Shown here: positions 45,864 to 55,327 of the stretch, one piece after another
Layout: the number at the start of each line of letters is the position of its first letter
Position numbering within the stretch: position 1 is the stretch's first letter
NCBI GenBank assembly: GCA_963747985.1
Contig: CAVVHG010000009.1
Coordinates: 248,001 to 312,000, forward strand
DNA length: 64,000 bases
Reading direction: 5' to 3'
DNA from: JACADW01 sp963747985
Lineage (GTDB): Bacteria > Acidobacteriota > UBA6911
Notes under the pieces: generated by a model
What the model was told of the DNA's origin: nothing
Seen by the model: only the letters and a program-made list of their open reading frames with translations
The model's database searches: none
Position numbers and translations under genes: made by a program

Positions 45864-48800
45864 ATGGACCTTCACTCTGCTGATCCGCTCCGCCTTTTCC
45901 GGTTGAAACCGCTCCGTTCGGCCCGGGTTTCGGAAATCAGCGAATCGACGGCTGCATCAGGGATTGCTCCCGCAGAGCGAGTCAACTTCCACATCGGCAA
46001 CCCGCTGCAGGATCCGCGCCTCTCCTCCGCTTATCTCAGGATCGTGCTGGGCATAGACGTGGAGCGTGAAGACCTGGGCGAGTCCTCCCCGGAATCGCTA
46101 CTGCAGCACCTCGGATGGACCGGGGCCGACAGGTATCTGCTCGATCTTCTCACTGCCCTCATCCTGAAAAGCGGCCCTTACCTGCCGCGCGGCGGGTACT
46201 CGCGGGGCAACCCTCCCGCACTGGTCCGGTTGTTCTGCTCCTGGCTGGAGCAACAGCAGGAAGCCTTGAGCTACGACGACGGCGGAAAATCGGGCCGGCG
46301 CGAAATGGTACTCGCCTCCGGCGGGATTCAGGAATCGCTCAGGATTCTCTTCCACGCGCTCTCCTTGTATATTGCGGTCCGGCCGGCGCGGGTCTTCCTG
46401 TTCAAGACGTCGCTCGATGATACCCTCCGGTCGTTCGATGGACTCGACTTCGAGGAGCTTCCGACCGACGAGCGGCTGGCCCGGGAGAGAGTCCAGCAGA
46501 CCGTCTCGGAGGACCGGGAGCACCCGGCTTTCCTGGTTGCGGGTGGACTCCTGGGGGAGGAGATGCGTCGGGGGCTCCGGGCGATCTGCCTCGCCCATCC
46601 GGTGTTCTTTATCGAGGCAAACGATGCGCCGAATCACCTGTCGCTGGCACGTGAGTCAAGGTTGACCCAGCACGTTCTCCGGTTCCTCACACCGGGGATC
46701 TTCTCGCCCCGCCTTCGCCACCTCTCGACCGTTTTCGTCGCGGGAAACGCCGACCTGTTACGCGCATTCGAGTCGGTACACTTCCAGCTCAAGGGGTCGC
46801 CGTCTGCCTCGGAAGTGGAATTCCTCTCCTTTCTTATCGAGCAGGGACTCGCCTCGGGAAGCGTTCCCGGCGGAAAGCCCGACGTGGAGCGTACACCTTC
46901 TTTCGAAGGTCTCGGCCTCGGCATGACCGCCGAAGCGAAGATACCCGAGTATGCCCGCGCCGCCGAGCAACTCCTGGCGGGTCTGATCGATGCTCGGGGA
47001 GAGACGGTCGGGCGTGCACTCGACAGGTTCTCCGGCAAGGCCGACCGCCTCGTACGGCACCTGCGCCGGCCATTGCAGGGTGCGGCCTTCGATGAAACCG
47101 CCCTGATGGATGCAAGGGAATTCACCTCGGAGTTCATCCGACAGGTTGATTCTTCGGAGTGGCACGAGGGCTTGTTGAGAAGCTACCTGAGCGTCTTCGT
47201 CAGGCACAACCCGCAGTACCGTCTGCCGGACTGCACCGTGGTGAGCGGTTCGTCGCGCACCGCGCTCGGGTTGCTGGGTTTCCATTGCGGTATATCCGAG
47301 GTGGTCGTCCCCGACCTCAGCTGGTCCTACGAACACTGTTTTCCTGAAATTCACGCGGTGCCGCTGACTGCGGGGCTCGAACTGGACGTCGACGCGATCG
47401 TCGGCGCCGTCGACTCGAAGATCACGGCAGACTCCACCTGGATCCGGAGAGGCGCGGTCGTGTTGAACAATCCGCACAACGCTACCGGGCGGGTGTTCGA
47501 CGAAGGCTCGGTGCGGCTGCTTCTGCGCCGGCTGCTCGAGCGCGGGATTTTTGTCATCGACGACCTGTCCTATCAGAAGGTGGTGCCGCATGACGATCTG
47601 CCGGAGATCAGGACCATCCGCCAGGTGGCCGACGAGCTCGTCTATCTCGGCGCCGTGAGCGACGAGCAGGCCCAGCGTGTCATCACCGTTCATTCGATGT
47701 CGAAGACCGACTGCCTCGCGGGCGCGAGGCTCGCGGTCGTGGAAATTCGCGAGCGCCGGATTTTGTCCCGTTTCCGACGCATAAATGATTTGATCCGGCC
47801 AAACGTGGCGGCCGTCGCCATCAGCTACCTCCTGTACCGCCAGGATGTCGAGTCCGTGCGCGCTTACTGGCGGTTGCGCAACAAGCTGTTCGAAGAGCGC
47901 ACCCGCGCCCTGCTCGAGGCCATGGCCAACCTGCCGCATGAACGGAATCCGTTCGGCATCAGCATCGTCCCCCCGACCGGAAGCATGTACCCGTTGCTGT
48001 CAATCCGCCTGCTTCCGCCGGGCCTTTCCCTGGACTGGCTGGCTTCCGGCCTCGCCCGGCAGGGAATCGGGATGCTTCCGCTCGCCACCTTTGCCCGCAC
48101 CGAGGAGGGGTACGAGACGGCCAGAAGGACGTTCCGTCTGACCCTCGGCGGGACGGACGGCGCCGATACGCTGGCAAACAAGACCCGCCGCGTGCTCATC
48201 GACCTCAACCGCATCGTCGCAGAGGAATCGGCGAACTACAATCGCAGAACGCCGGCGTGCAGGCCCGTCGTATCCGACGAACAACGCTCCGCTTCTCTTC
48301 AACTGCGTTGGAAGACAATCGAGGAGCAGTTCGACCGGCTCTGCGGCAGGCACGGCCGCATGCGGCACCTGTTTGCGAGCCACGGCGGCGGTGCCGGCAG
48401 TGAATACGGACGGTTCAGGAAGGAATATCTTCCGCATCGGCTTGCCCAGTTCCGTGTGCGCCTTTTCGACCGGGCCGCGATCGCAGACGGACTCGTCCGT
48501 GCGGCCGGGACGGACGACGGCAGGAAACTGGCCAGCTCGCTGGAGAAGGAGTTCTACAAGGACGACCTCGAGCGCCGAAGGGAGGCGTTCCGGCTCCGCC
48601 TCTGCGATCGCACCGTGCACCCGACGCAGATGTACTCCATCAAGACCGAGCAGAAGTTCGAGAGCATCCTCTCGGCGCTGATTCGTGGAACGGCGGTGCC
48701 GGACGCCGCGGTCGCCGGAGCCGCGGAGGAGTTGGCCCGTGAGCACGTCGGGCTCAACGTGAGCATTACGTCGGGAGAGGAGGCCGGCGAGATCGTGCTC

Positions 48801-51482
48801 GACCTCGACTCGCTCATCGCCGCAGAGCAGTTCTCGCAGCTTTCCACCGATTCTCCCCTGCACTCCTTCCTCTCCTTTTGGGGAGACTGGGACGGAAGCA
48901 ATCGGCCATCCGGCCAGGGGCACCTGCTCGCCGCCTCGGTGGTCATGGAGAATGTGAACCGGATGGTGCGGATCATGGATCTGCTGCTGCGGAGCGGCGG
49001 CGTCCCCGGCGTCGACCCCGCCCTGCTTGTCGAATTGCAGAAGCTGCCTCAGCGCAACCGGCGCTTCACGCGCCTGCTCGACGACATCACGCTGCTCACG
49101 CACCAGCTGGAGAAGCGCTACCGGGGCATCCTGCCGTTCTCTGTTCAGCCGAACGCGATTCGCCGCGTCGGCATGACATTTCACCTTTCATCCGACCCGC
49201 TCAAGGCACTCTGGCAGCACAACGACCGGCTCGAAAGAAAGATGCTCGAGTTGCGCGGCCGGCGGCGCGAGATGCTGGAATACTATTTCGCGCTCAACAA
49301 ACGACTGCGAAAACAGCTTCATGCCCTGATCCCCGCGATATGCGACCGCCGTGAACACAGCGGGCTCCTGCGCGAGGCTTCGCTTTACCGCGACCTGCTG
49401 CAGCGGGTCATAGTCACTCCACGCATCCAGCAAAGCCAGGTCACGGCGAAGGACCAGTTCGCGATCGACACCACGGTGCACAACCTGTTCGAGATCAATG
49501 CCATCGGCGCGCAATACGGAAACCCGGGATTCGTACTGGGCCTCCAGGTGAGTCTCTCATCCAAGCCTGAGGCACTCATCTCTCTGGATCGGAAGCTGGC
49601 GGCGCGGCGCGACCGCATGCAACGGGCGAATCCCGGCATCGCTCTGCCTTCCATCTGGCTGATTCCTCTTTTTGAGGACCTGGAATCGGTAGGCAGCGTT
49701 CCCGGTTACCTGGGCAGGCTCTGGGATCATGCGCTGCAGAGCCGGCGCGCCGGGCAGGACGCGAAGGAGCGGTTTGCGGAGATGGTGCCGGAGGTTTTTA
49801 TCGCCGGTTCCGACCTCTGTCAGCAGATCGGCCAGCCGCCTGGCGCGTCGCTTTACAGGCAGGCAAAGAGGGAGGTAATGCTCTGGCTGGCGGAACACGG
49901 GGTGGCCGAGAGAGTGCGGATGAAGCTGGGCAGCGGTGAGCCGATGCAGCGCCAGGGCGGATACTACTCCCCGGTAGCAGGGGAGCCCGCCTTCATTCGC
50001 TCCGCCGATGCGCAGAGGAGAGTCAACGCCTGCCTGCCGGCAGCGGCGCGCCAGAGCACCCGCTACGCCGTGACTCCGTTGCTGGGGATCTTTTCGGGCG
50101 GCGATCTGCGCACATTCCAGAGCAACCTTGCCGAGCAGTTGCGTTTCCTGCCTGTGCGGGAGCTCGCGAGCGTGCTGCACCATGTCGGTGAGGCTCAATC
50201 CCATCACAGGGGCAGCCTGATCCGGGCGGTAGAATCGCTTTCAGAGAGCCGCCTCCAGCTGAAGGACCGGAGGACACAGGAGCTGGAGAGGCTCACATCC
50301 GGTGCCAGGGAGCCTCTGTACGGCGAATTCCTGCCTGTGCTGACCGACTGCTTCAGGCAGATTCTATACGGACGCGAGGAAGATGTGGTCGGCCTGCACA
50401 TCATCTCGTACTTCATCGCCCGTTCCATGCCCCAATTGCGCGACCGGCCGACCAACAGGAGGAGCCTCGGGGCAGGAGCCGAGCGGGGGCAGAGAATTCT
50501 TGCCGGCATTGCCGAGACGATCCCGCTCGCCCGCCAGGGAAGCCTCCTGCGGGCCATTGCCCACAACCAGGCGCAGACAGCCGTGATAGGTGTCAACCAG
50601 CTCACCACCGGACTCTTCCGGGCGCTCGACCGCTATGCCCAGAAGGCGTTTGCCGAAGGCGAAAAGTTCACGATGCTCACCGAACGGCTGCTGCCGTACC
50701 TCCCGGTCTACGAGATTCTGCAATCGCTGCGCCTGTACCGCGAGCCGGGTGACGAATACGTGAGGCGCATCGAACCGGCCCTGCCGGCCGGCAATTCGGC
50801 CTTCGTGGCCCTGCGTGAAGACAGCGACGCCATGCGTACCTTCCTGCCGCTCATTCAGCAGGAACTTCTCCGCAGGCATGGCGTTGACGTAGGGGACTTC
50901 TTCGTCGAAGGCAGGATCATCCGGGACCTCCAGCCCGCGCTCAGGCCGGATCTTGCCGTGCTGCTCCAGGCCGACCTGTTCAACACGAACATCGAAGAGA
51001 TGCTGGAAGGCGTCACGGGGCGGGTCTCAGAGGAGTGGCAGAGTGAGGTCAGGCGACTGCTGCACCTCCCGGATGAGATCCAGTCGTGGCGTAGACGGAT
51101 CTGGGAGATACTCGAGGAGTCGGTCTTCCAGAGGGTGCAGAGCTTCACCGAACTGGCCGCCGGCCTGCACTCTCTCTCCTCCGGGCAGTCCGTCAGCCCT
51201 GTTTCTGCCGTCACCCGCACCGCCCGCTTGTCTCCCGTGATGGCCGGCTTCCTCCGTACGGCCCGCGCCGATGACGAAATGCGCCGTTTCCTTGTGGGCG
51301 CGATCGAGTATCTTTCGGCAATGTCGGAAGGAAGCGTCGAGGTGCCGGTGAGCATCGTCCGCGCGATGAACGAAGTCGAGCGAATCGCCCAGATCGAGGA
51401 GGATGTGCTGCCGTCAGGGAAACGGGATCTTCTGCGCTTCTACTCGCTGCAGATTGCCAGGCTCGCCGGCGACAACGGCTGA
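45864..51482 (+). CDS. Giant fusion: degenerate aminotransferase-like + PLP aminotransferase + PEP-carboxylase-like domain
   Basis: 1872 aa, no signal peptide. Residues about 38-330 have an aminotransferase-like outline (VNFHIGNP, VLASGGIQESLRILFHAL) but FVAGNADLL stands where the PLP lysine would be. Residues about 430-785 look catalytic: VVSGSSRTALGLLGF, LNNPHNATGRVF (N535), VIDDLSYQKV (D566/D567), SMSKTDCLAGARLAV (K614) and FRLTLGG (R758). From about 810 on the sequence resembles PEP carboxylase: TVHPTQ (917-922) for TAHPTE, FWGDWDGSNRP (1005-1015) for the GGDRDGN region, WLIPLFEDLES (E1271) and FIAGSDLCQQIG (D1317) for the metal-binding motifs, then RQGG (1363-1366). The lysine of SDSAKD is Q1320, so activity is open. 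It starts at ATG 45864 with a weak ribosome-binding site. Confidence 0.75.
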   Translation: MDLHSADPLRLFRLKPLRSARVSEISESTAASGIAPAERVNFHIGNPLQDPRLSSAYLRIVLGIDVEREDLGESSPESLLQHLGWTGADRYLLDLLTALILKSGPYLPRGGYSRGNPPALVRLFCSWLEQQQEALSYDDGGKSGRREMVLASGGIQESLRILFHALSLYIAVRPARVFLFKTSLDDTLRSFDGLDFEELPTDERLARERVQQTVSEDREHPAFLVAGGLLGEEMRRGLRAICLAHPVFFIEANDAPNHLSLARESRLTQHVLRFLTPGIFSPRLRHLSTVFVAGNADLLRAFESVHFQLKGSPSASEVEFLSFLIEQGLASGSVPGGKPDVERTPSFEGLGLGMTAEAKIPEYARAAEQLLAGLIDARGETVGRALDRFSGKADRLVRHLRRPLQGAAFDETALMDAREFTSEFIRQVDSSEWHEGLLRSYLSVFVRHNPQYRLPDCTVVSGSSRTALGLLGFHCGISEVVVPDLSWSYEHCFPEIHAVPLTAGLELDVDAIVGAVDSKITADSTWIRRGAVVLNNPHNATGRVFDEGSVRLLLRRLLERGIFVIDDLSYQKVVPHDDLPEIRTIRQVADELVYLGAVSDEQAQRVITVHSMSKTDCLAGARLAVVEIRERRILSRFRRINDLIRPNVAAVAISYLLYRQDVESVRAYWRLRNKLFEERTRALLEAMANLPHERNPFGISIVPPTGSMYPLLSIRLLPPGLSLDWLASGLARQGIGMLPLATFARTEEGYETARRTFRLTLGGTDGADTLANKTRRVLIDLNRIVAEESANYNRRTPACRPVVSDEQRSASLQLRWKTIEEQFDRLCGRHGRMRHLFASHGGGAGSEYGRFRKEYLPHRLAQFRVRLFDRAAIADGLVRAAGTDDGRKLASSLEKEFYKDDLERRREAFRLRLCDRTVHPTQMYSIKTEQKFESILSALIRGTAVPDAAVAGAAEELAREHVGLNVSITSGEEAGEIVLDLDSLIAAEQFSQLSTDSPLHSFLSFWGDWDGSNRPSGQGHLLAASVVMENVNRMVRIMDLLLRSGGVPGVDPALLVELQKLPQRNRRFTRLLDDITLLTHQLEKRYRGILPFSVQPNAIRRVGMTFHLSSDPLKALWQHNDRLERKMLELRGRRREMLEYYFALNKRLRKQLHALIPAICDRREHSGLLREASLYRDLLQRVIVTPRIQQSQVTAKDQFAIDTTVHNLFEINAIGAQYGNPGFVLGLQVSLSSKPEALISLDRKLAARRDRMQRANPGIALPSIWLIPLFEDLESVGSVPGYLGRLWDHALQSRRAGQDAKERFAEMVPEVFIAGSDLCQQIGQPPGASLYRQAKREVMLWLAEHGVAERVRMKLGSGEPMQRQGGYYSPVAGEPAFIRSADAQRRVNACLPAAARQSTRYAVTPLLGIFSGGDLRTFQSNLAEQLRFLPVRELASVLHHVGEAQSHHRGSLIRAVESLSESRLQLKDRRTQELERLTSGAREPLYGEFLPVLTDCFRQILYGREEDVVGLHIISYFIARSMPQLRDRPTNRRSLGAGAERGQRILAGIAETIPLARQGSLLRAIAHNQAQTAVIGVNQLTTGLFRALDRYAQKAFAEGEKFTMLTERLLPYLPVYEILQSLRLYREPGDEYVRRIEPALPAGNSAFVALREDSDAMRTFLPLIQQELLRRHGVDVGDFFVEGRIIRDLQPALRPDLAVLLQADLFNTNIEEMLEGVTGRVSEEWQSEVRRLLHLPDEIQSWRRRIWEILEESVFQRVQSFTELAAGLHSLSSGQSVSPVSAVTRTARLSPVMAGFLRTARADDEMRRFLVGAIEYLSAMSEGSVEVPVSIVRAMNEVERIAQIEEDVLPSGKRDLLRFYSLQIARLAGDNG

Positions 51483-51525
51483 GATCACCGTACGGGGCGC
51501 CTCCGAAGCCGGGAAGAAGTAAAAG

Positions 51526-51620
51526 AACACCGCAGAGACGCAGAGTTCGCAGAGACGACTGCCTGACTTCAAATCACATATGGATTGCGCTCTGCGGTCT
51601 TTGCGCCTCCGCGGTGAGTT
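51526..51620. repeat. Imperfect inverted repeat, GCAGAGACGCAGAG family, copy 2
   Basis: ACCGCAGAGACGCAGAGTTC on the left and CTGCGGTCTTTGCGCCTCCG plus CGGTG on the right are near complements separated by about 30 bp. It sits between two convergent genes, like the related copy at 18692-18759. Confidence 0.65.
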
Positions 51621-51637
51621 GTCTTCACCTTCTCCGA

Positions 51638-54600
51638 TCAGAAATCGAAGCGCACTGCGAGTTGAACGATCCTCGCGCCGGAGCCCTCCGTTGCTTTGCC
51701 GAATGAACTCGAACTCGAGTTGAACGAAGGGGTGTTCTGGAAGTCAAAGTTTGGGTGATTGAACAGGTTGAAGAAGCTGGCCTGCAGCGAGATCGCAGAC
51801 GTCTCCCAGATCCTGAACTTCTTTATAACGTTAAAGTCCACGTTCTGATACCCGGGCCCGGTCATGGCGCCGCGCGCCTGGGCCGAATCGCACCACAGCC
51901 CTCCGTTTACTGATGCGGGGCAGACGTACCTTGCCCACTGGGTCGTGTCGAAATAGCCGTCGGCCGGACTGAGGCTCCCGTTCACCGAGCTCATCGGTTT
52001 GCCGGAACCGACGTACACAAGGCGGTCGGTGTTGTAGCCGTCCTTGTTCGAATCGTACCTGCTGGAGCTGCTGTAGGGCGAGAACGGCACTCCGCTTTGC
52101 GCCGAAACGATCCCGTTAACCTGCCAGCCACCAAGCCAGCGGTGCCCACGGGCGAAGGGGAGCTCATAGCTGAACGACATGATGAACCGGTGCGTCATGT
52201 TGAAATCTGCCGGGCCGTAATCCGCCCTGGGATTCATGTTGTCGGTCGGACGGATGCTGTTGCGGTTGTTGAATACGTCGCTCAGGTAGTCGAGCGCGCG
52301 CGACCAGGTGTAGCTCCCGTTGAAGCCGAGGCCGCCGCCGAAGTTCTTCCGGACCGTCACCTGCCCGCCGTGGTAGTTGGACGAAAAGGCGTTGGAGCGG
52401 AAGTTGTCCGCACCGATGTTCGTGTTCATGCGCGTTGAGGCGTACCCGCTCGCCAGCCGGCCGTTGAAGGTGTTGATGTCGTAGTAGCCAGCCAGCTTGT
52501 GGCCCAGGGTGCCGATGTATTCCGCCTCGAGCGCGTAGCCCTTCAAGAACTCCCACTGAATGCCGAGGTGGAATTGCTCGTAGTACGGGCTGACCATGTT
52601 CTGATCCATGTGACGCGGATTCGGCAGGGCCGAATAGCCGCTGGCAAAGGCCGGCGTGGATGTGAACGGGACCGTGTACAGGCCTGGGGTGGAGATTGCT
52701 CCCATCGGCACTCCGTTATAACCCGCACCGATCTGGTTGTCCGAGAAGTAGGGCGGGTTGAACCGGATGTTCTCGAAGACGTTGTTGTAGATTCGGTCGT
52801 ACATCACCCCCGCGCCGCCGCGCAGGATGAGCCTCTGGTTGCCGAGGAGATCATAGGCGAAGCCGAGGCGCGGACCGAAATTGTTGGTGTCCTTGTTCCA
52901 GATCTCGTTGTTGCGCACCTGGAAGCCTCCCGTCACCAGGCTTGCGTAGAAGGCGTTGTTGACCGGCATGAACGGATTGTCGGACGTCGTGCTGAAGGGA
53001 GTTACAGGCACGCCGAAGTAGAAGTTGGAATCAATGTTGGGACGGAAGTTGTGCGGCGGCCCGTAGTACTCCCAGCGCAGGCCCCAGTTGATCGTCAGCC
53101 GCTGCGTGACCCGCCAGTCATCCTGAAAGTAGGCAGAAAACTCGTTGGCCCTGAACCCGCGATAGACATCCGGCACCGTTCCGGTGGCCGGATTGACCGC
53201 CGCGCTGGCGTATTCGGCGGAGCCGTTGGTGAGCTCTCCGAGAACGGCCAGATCGGCCTCGTCGGTGAATGCGAGATCCGTAACCAGGTCTTCGATGCCG
53301 TAAGGATAGAAGGTCCCGTACGTGTCGTAATAAAAGCTGGAGGCGTTGGCGATGCGACGGTATTCCACGCCGGCCTTGAAGCTGTGTTTTCCGCGTATGA
53401 TCGACAGGTGGTTCTGGGCCTGGTACTGGGTGTCGGTAAAGTACTGCGGCAGGCCTGCGGATAATCCCAGCCCGACGGTCATCGGGTCGTACCACGTGAT
53501 GATCGACGGATTTCCTATGGTGCCCGGCGAAGCCGGAAAATCCATCCTGTGCCTCAGGTAGCTTGCCCTGACAGTGTTGGTCACGGCCGGGCCGAAGATG
53601 TGGGTCCAGGTCACTCCCCAGTTCTGACCTCGCCCGTCCTGGATGTAGGCGGGGCCGATCGTGCTGTCTCCTCCCTGGTACGGGTCGCCCTGATTCGCGG
53701 TCTGATTCAGGTAGAGGCCCGAAAGCTGGTCTTTACTGGTCAGCTGGTAGTCGACCTTTGCGGAGATGCGATATTCGTTCAGATGGTAGGGGTCGGAGAC
53801 GAAGACGTCGCCATACACGGGTACCGGGTACTGCAGGCCGTAGGTGTAGAATCCCTGGCCGGTATTGTCGAATCCGGAAGTAGCGAGAGGGTACGGGCCC
53901 GCCTCTACGAGCTTGGAGAAGATCGGTCCCAGGGTCGACGACATCGGGAACCTGCCGGGACACGCCGTCCCCAGGTTCTGCATGCAGACCCCGTTCGGGT
54001 CGCTTTCGGCCCACTGCTGCAGTCCGCCGGACTTCACCCAGTCCAGGTACTGCTGCGTGGTGCCTGTGGCGCTCAGGGAATTGGCCTGGCGAAACTTGTG
54101 ATACTCCATTGAGTAAAAGAAGAAGGCCTTGTCCTTCAGGATGGGGCCGCCCACCGAGCCTCCGTACTGGTTTCGGACCAGGCTGTCTTTGAGCCCGTTG
54201 GCGTTTGAGAAGAAACCGTTGGCGGCCAGCGCCTGGACACGGTTGTACTCGAACAGGGATCCGTGCCACTGGTTGGTTCCCGACTTCAGCACCGTGTCGG
54301 TGACAAACCCGCCCGCCTTGCCGTACTCGGCGGCGAAGCTGTTGGTGATGACGCGATACTCACTGATCGCATCGGGCGAGATGGTTGTGGCCGCTCCGCC
54401 TGGATCGGAGGTCGACAACTGGCCGCGGCCGCCCTGCCCCTGGTCGTTGTTGTCCACGCCTTCCACCAGGTAGTTGCCGGCACCGCCGCGGGCTCCGTTC
54501 ACCGCGGCGCCGCGTGTGCTGCCCGCCTGGGCGTCAGGCACCGCGCCTGCCACGAGCTCGATGAAGGCATTCTGGTTGCGGACCTCCAGCGGCATGCTCT

Positions 54601-55039
54601 GCCAGACGTTCCGGTCCACCAGTGTGGATACCGATGACTCCGTGGACTGGACCACCTCGGCGCCCGACGTGACGGTGACGACCTCCGCGGGGGCCCCGAC
54701 CTCCAGCCTGATGTCGCGCGTGACGGTCGTGCCCACGCTCAAAACGATTCCTTCAACCGCGGCTGCCTTGAACCCGGGCTGCTGCAGCTTCAAGGTGCAG
54801 GTTCCTGTAATCGGCAGGGAGACAAAGCGGTAGACACCCGCCGTGGAGGTCGTGGTCTGCCGGGCTGTGCCCGTCGCTGAGTTAAGCAGGTCCACCCTCA
54901 CACCGGGCACGACCGCGCCGGTCGGGTCGGTCACAAGTCCCGTCAACTCACCCGTCCCGGCTTGAGCCCACGCATCGGCACTGCAGGCAAAGCACAAGCA
55001 TATGAATGCCAAGGCAAACAGAATCATGTTGCTCTTCAT
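51638..55039 (-). CDS. Oar-like TonB-dependent receptor with carboxypeptidase-regulatory domain (intact)
   Basis: A 1133-aa outer-membrane protein. A signal peptide (MKSNMILFALAFICLCFACS) is followed by a CarboxypepD_reg-like domain (GTGELTGLVTDPTGAVVPGV, TTTSTAGVYRFVSLPITGT), a plug region (NAFIELVAGAVPD, NYLVEGVDNNDQGQG, ITNSFAAEYGKAGGF) and a long beta barrel ending in an aromatic residue (IVQLAVRFDF). AGGAGTGACC precedes the ATG. This family is expanded in Acidobacteria and is thought to take up or bind large ligands. A broken paralogue lies at 57191-60587. Confidence 0.9.
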   Translation of the reverse strand: MKSNMILFALAFICLCFACSADAWAQAGTGELTGLVTDPTGAVVPGVRVDLLNSATGTARQTTTSTAGVYRFVSLPITGTCTLKLQQPGFKAAAVEGIVLSVGTTVTRDIRLEVGAPAEVVTVTSGAEVVQSTESSVSTLVDRNVWQSMPLEVRNQNAFIELVAGAVPDAQAGSTRGAAVNGARGGAGNYLVEGVDNNDQGQGGRGQLSTSDPGGAATTISPDAISEYRVITNSFAAEYGKAGGFVTDTVLKSGTNQWHGSLFEYNRVQALAANGFFSNANGLKDSLVRNQYGGSVGGPILKDKAFFFYSMEYHKFRQANSLSATGTTQQYLDWVKSGGLQQWAESDPNGVCMQNLGTACPGRFPMSSTLGPIFSKLVEAGPYPLATSGFDNTGQGFYTYGLQYPVPVYGDVFVSDPYHLNEYRISAKVDYQLTSKDQLSGLYLNQTANQGDPYQGGDSTIGPAYIQDGRGQNWGVTWTHIFGPAVTNTVRASYLRHRMDFPASPGTIGNPSIITWYDPMTVGLGLSAGLPQYFTDTQYQAQNHLSIIRGKHSFKAGVEYRRIANASSFYYDTYGTFYPYGIEDLVTDLAFTDEADLAVLGELTNGSAEYASAAVNPATGTVPDVYRGFRANEFSAYFQDDWRVTQRLTINWGLRWEYYGPPHNFRPNIDSNFYFGVPVTPFSTTSDNPFMPVNNAFYASLVTGGFQVRNNEIWNKDTNNFGPRLGFAYDLLGNQRLILRGGAGVMYDRIYNNVFENIRFNPPYFSDNQIGAGYNGVPMGAISTPGLYTVPFTSTPAFASGYSALPNPRHMDQNMVSPYYEQFHLGIQWEFLKGYALEAEYIGTLGHKLAGYYDINTFNGRLASGYASTRMNTNIGADNFRSNAFSSNYHGGQVTVRKNFGGGLGFNGSYTWSRALDYLSDVFNNRNSIRPTDNMNPRADYGPADFNMTHRFIMSFSYELPFARGHRWLGGWQVNGIVSAQSGVPFSPYSSSSRYDSNKDGYNTDRLVYVGSGKPMSSVNGSLSPADGYFDTTQWARYVCPASVNGGLWCDSAQARGAMTGPGYQNVDFNVIKKFRIWETSAISLQASFFNLFNHPNFDFQNTPSFNSSSSSFGKATEGSGARIVQLAVRFDF

Positions 55040-55327
55040 GGTCACTCCTTGCCCAAGAGATATAAGAGAAACTGAATCTTCGAGCCTGACGGCAGACGCT
55101 TCCGACACTTCTTCACTCAGGAAGGTAGACGCGCGGCGGGGCTCAGGGGTTTGTGAGGTTTGGCTGAGGTTTGGTTTAGCCTGCGATCTTTCTTCAGGCG
55201 GTCAGGATGCTGGAGGACACAGTCCGCCGCGGCGCGCAATGTCCGCGCCGGCGGCACGGACTCACTCTGTTGTATACTGGCGCCGACACGCCCGGTGCGG
55301 CGAATTTTCAGGGAAGGAGTTCGGATC

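Noticed and set aside
44908..45906. A 332-codon plus-strand frame overlapping the SPFH gene
   Set aside because: Its Arg/Ala/Gly-rich sequence is an out-of-frame reading of the SPFH gene.
46758..49184. Two long minus-strand frames (393 and 394 codons)
   Set aside because: Both are antisense to the giant fusion gene and have no ribosome-binding site or recognisable domain.
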